NCBI GenBank assembly: GCA_023248835.1
Contig: JAHFDU010000219.1
Span: forward strand, 1 to 6,845
Reading direction: 5' to 3'
Source: Myxococcales bacterium
Lineage (GTDB): Bacteria; Myxococcota_A; Polyangia; Palsa-1104
Length of the DNA: 6,845 nucleotides
A model generated the notes under the pieces. It did no database searches. It was not told the DNA's origin and saw only the letters and a list, made by a program, of their open reading frames with translations. The translations under genes were made by a program, and so were the position numbers. Of this stretch, positions 5,372-6,845 are shown one piece after another; position 1 is the first letter of the stretch, and every line of letters begins with the position of its first letter.

Positions 5372-5805
5372 CAAGAAGCTATCAGCCGTCAGCTATCAGC
5401 TATCAGCTCGGAGCGATCATTCTCGCTTTGGCGACGACGGCGATGGCCGATCCGTCTGGACGCGGCGAATTGATCTATCAACAGCGTTGTGCCAACTGCC
5501 ATGTGCTCGGTCGTGGCGAAGAGATTCGCCAGGAGCACAAGAAAGATGTCGATCTGACGTTCGCAGTCAAGAGACACAAACTTGAATGGCTGCGCAAATG
5601 GTTGCAGGCGCCGGGCGAAGTTTCCCCGGGCACGCCCTGCCGCGCCGATCGGCTGGAGCGCCACGAGATCGATCTTATTTTGCAACTTTTGCAGATGCGA
5701 GCGCGTCCTGAGATTCCAGCGACGGTGCCGCCGCGTGCGGCCGGACCACCGGAACCACGTCGCCCACGACACATTCAGGGGCCCAAGGCGGGAGGCGGTG
5801 GATGA
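5368..5805 (+). CDS. tfcP: TfcP-like non-canonical cytochrome c for pilus assembly
   Basis: This 145-residue secreted monohaem cytochrome c has a signal peptide ending at TAMA (residues 24-27). The haem site CANCH is at 41-45. The region that normally supplies the axial Met in class I cytochromes (PGTxM) reads PGTPC at 87-91, so Cys91 is the likely second ligand; Met110 is the only obvious alternative. A helix like the usual C-terminal one follows (ERHEIDLILQLLQ), then a Pro/Arg-rich tail from about 112. In M. xanthus, TfcP is a His/Cys-ligated cytochrome encoded in a minor-pilin/PilY1 cluster. It stabilises PilY1 by promoting calcium binding rather than carrying electrons. The ligand pattern and the position between pilX and a pilY1-like gene support the same role here. 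The ATG overlaps the pilX TGA, and its own TGA overlaps the next ATG, suggesting translational coupling. Residues 4-14 are encoded by a heptamer repeat. Confidence 0.8.
   Translation: MTRSYQPSAISYQLGAIILALATTAMADPSGRGELIYQQRCANCHVLGRGEEIRQEHKKDVDLTFAVKRHKLEWLRKWLQAPGEVSPGTPCRADRLERHEIDLILQLLQMRARPEIPATVPPRAAGPPEPRRPRHIQGPKAGGGG
5378..5405 (+). repeat. Heptanucleotide tandem array inside the cytochrome signal peptide
   Basis: Four 7-bp units, GCTATCA, GCCGTCA, GCTATCA and GCTATCA, are followed by a degenerate GCTCGGA. Because seven is not a multiple of three, the units are read in successive frames and give the phrase SYQPSAISYQL in the signal peptide n-region. The unit is related to GCTGTGA/GCTGTTG at 119-174. 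A change in copy number other than by three units would shift the frame. Confidence 0.85.
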
Positions 5806-6845
5806 GCGACGCCAAACGCTTTTGGCCATTCTTGCTGATTGGCCTGCTTGGCCTCGGGGCGTTGTTGGTGTCGAGCCATCGGGTGCGCGCGGTCACTGGC
5901 CAGGTCAGCGCGAACTGCTACGGAAGTTTGGCCGCCAATCCCTATCCCGCGGGATTTTCAGCGGCGAGTTTTTCTAGCACCTCGGCGATCCAGTACACCG
6001 GTGGTGGCGGGGCACAGCTCAACACTGCGCTGATGCCGCTCGATCCGCAGCACATCGTGCTGCCGTTTGACCAGGATGTCACCTTCAAGTATGTCTATCG
6101 CAACGCCGCCGCTTCGCACACCATCGGCTGGTTTTATTTTGACCAGATTCAGCCATATCTCGATGCCAGCGGGCAGCTGCTCGACGCTGATGGCGACGGT
6201 GTCGCCGATTTTTTTCAGACCAAGTCTCTGCCCAACCGTCCCAACGATGGCCTGTGGCACAAGAGTGGGGCGCTGCCCGATCTGCTCGTCGGATCGGCCT
6301 ATTCGGACGGCGGAGTGTATCCGCACATCCCCAATCTGCTCGAAACGGTGGCGACGTTTCCGCACGGCGGATTAACATTTCTGCTGGCGGATGACGACGG
6401 CGATCTAACCGACTGGGGCGGCTACGCGCCGACTGCCGACGTATCGACCGGCGTCGAGGGTATCGCCGATTACGACGTCAACGGAGATGGTGTGCTGACC
6501 GTCGCTGGCGTGCGTCAAGAGGCGGATCGCTCGGTCACCTATCCGCAAGTTCAAGGCAATCGCGAAATCGTTTTCTTCGCGGTCACCTATTACTCTGCGA
6601 CGCTCAATAACGCTGGCGTTGGCATGACCGGTGCTGGAACGCAATCGACCAACATCACGCCTTTTTTCAGCAAGAACATGCTCAATCCTGACGGTGGCAC
6701 GAGGACGCCGGGAGAGATCATTCAGAAGACCGCAATCGGCTGCGCGCGCGACAACGCTGCTTGCTACACCGCTGATGGTGGCACGCTCGGCTGGATGGAC
6801 GCGACCGCGATCGCTCGTCTCAACACCGCCACCTATCACAACCTG
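5802..6845 (+). CDS. pilY1: PilY1-like pilus tip protein, N-terminal part (truncated by window end)
   Basis: An open frame of 348 codons runs to the last base of the window without a stop. The N-terminus is a signal peptide (FWPFLLIGLLGLGALLV, likely cut after VRA at residue 30), so the product is exported. A beta-rich region follows, with SHTIGWFYFD at 105-114 and NPDGGTRTPGE at 295-305, reminiscent of DUF4114-type domains, though I am unsure of this. Three Asp-rich segments look like calcium loops: DADGDGVAD (128-136), DDDGDLTD (197-204) and DYDVNGDGVLT (223-233). The PilY1 assignment rests on context: it is coupled by an ATGA overlap to a TfcP-like cytochrome preceded by PilX. PilY1 sits with minor pilins in the priming complex and at the pilus tip, mediating adhesion. 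The diagnostic C-terminal beta-propeller would lie beyond the window. Confidence 0.7.
   Translation, partial: MSDAKRFWPFLLIGLLGLGALLVSSHRVRAVTGQVSANCYGSLAANPYPAGFSAASFSSTSAIQYTGGGGAQLNTALMPLDPQHIVLPFDQDVTFKYVYRNAAASHTIGWFYFDQIQPYLDASGQLLDADGDGVADFFQTKSLPNRPNDGLWHKSGALPDLLVGSAYSDGGVYPHIPNLLETVATFPHGGLTFLLADDDGDLTDWGGYAPTADVSTGVEGIADYDVNGDGVLTVAGVRQEADRSVTYPQVQGNREIVFFAVTYYSATLNNAGVGMTGAGTQSTNITPFFSKNMLNPDGGTRTPGEIIQKTAIGCARDNAACYTADGGTLGWMDATAIARLNTATYHNL

Noticed and set aside
5582..6375. Various open frames on both strands over the cytochrome and PilY1-like genes
   Set aside because: All are shadows. The frame from 5802 stays open to the end of the window, begins with a signal peptide and fits the operon.

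Overview
The window looks like a chromosomal segment of a Myxococcota (deltaproteobacterial) genome. This is inferred, not proven. The reasons are a pilX / cytochrome c / pilY1 gene order like a minor-pilin cluster of Myxococcus xanthus, an Asp/Ala-rich lipoprotein linker, an FHA-GGDEF fusion, and a moderately high G+C content with GTG starts.

Left half (1-2718), minus strand: a tightly packed leftward series. It reads yhhQ-like queuosine-precursor transporter (2718-2005), then an FHA protein with a degenerate GGDEF domain (1980-1114), then a MepA-like (peptidase M74) lipoprotein endopeptidase (1067-183). After a heptanucleotide tandem array (119-174) comes the probable beginning of another leftward gene that runs off the window. 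Gaps of 24 and 46 nt suggest the three complete genes could be co-transcribed, although their functions do not form an obvious pathway.

Middle (2719-3051): a divergent intergenic region with no intact gene. It holds a dispersed-repeat-like element touching the yhhQ start, a fragment of a small conserved hypothetical gene, a GTGGGC triplet repeat, and two hairpins followed by short T-runs on the plus strand.

Right half, plus strand: a secreted lipoprotein (3052-4500) with an 18-bp in-frame repeat, an InlB-B-repeat-like domain and two tandem DUF1554-like domains. About 200 bp later begins a translationally coupled cluster joined by ATGA overlaps. It consists of a PilX-like minor pilin (4697-5371), a small non-canonical cytochrome c (5368-5805) and the N-terminal part of a PilY1-like protein (5802 to beyond the window end).

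The cytochrome has one CxxCH site, and a Cys replaces the usual axial Met of the PGTxM segment. This matches TfcP of M. xanthus, a His/Cys-ligated cytochrome that helps PilY1 bind calcium. The adjacent PilY1-like protein carries three Asp-rich, calcium-loop-like segments. The most interesting content is therefore a probable calcium-dependent type IVa pilus priming/tip module. Its cytochrome signal peptide is partly encoded by a heptamer repeat array related to the one at the left end of the window.
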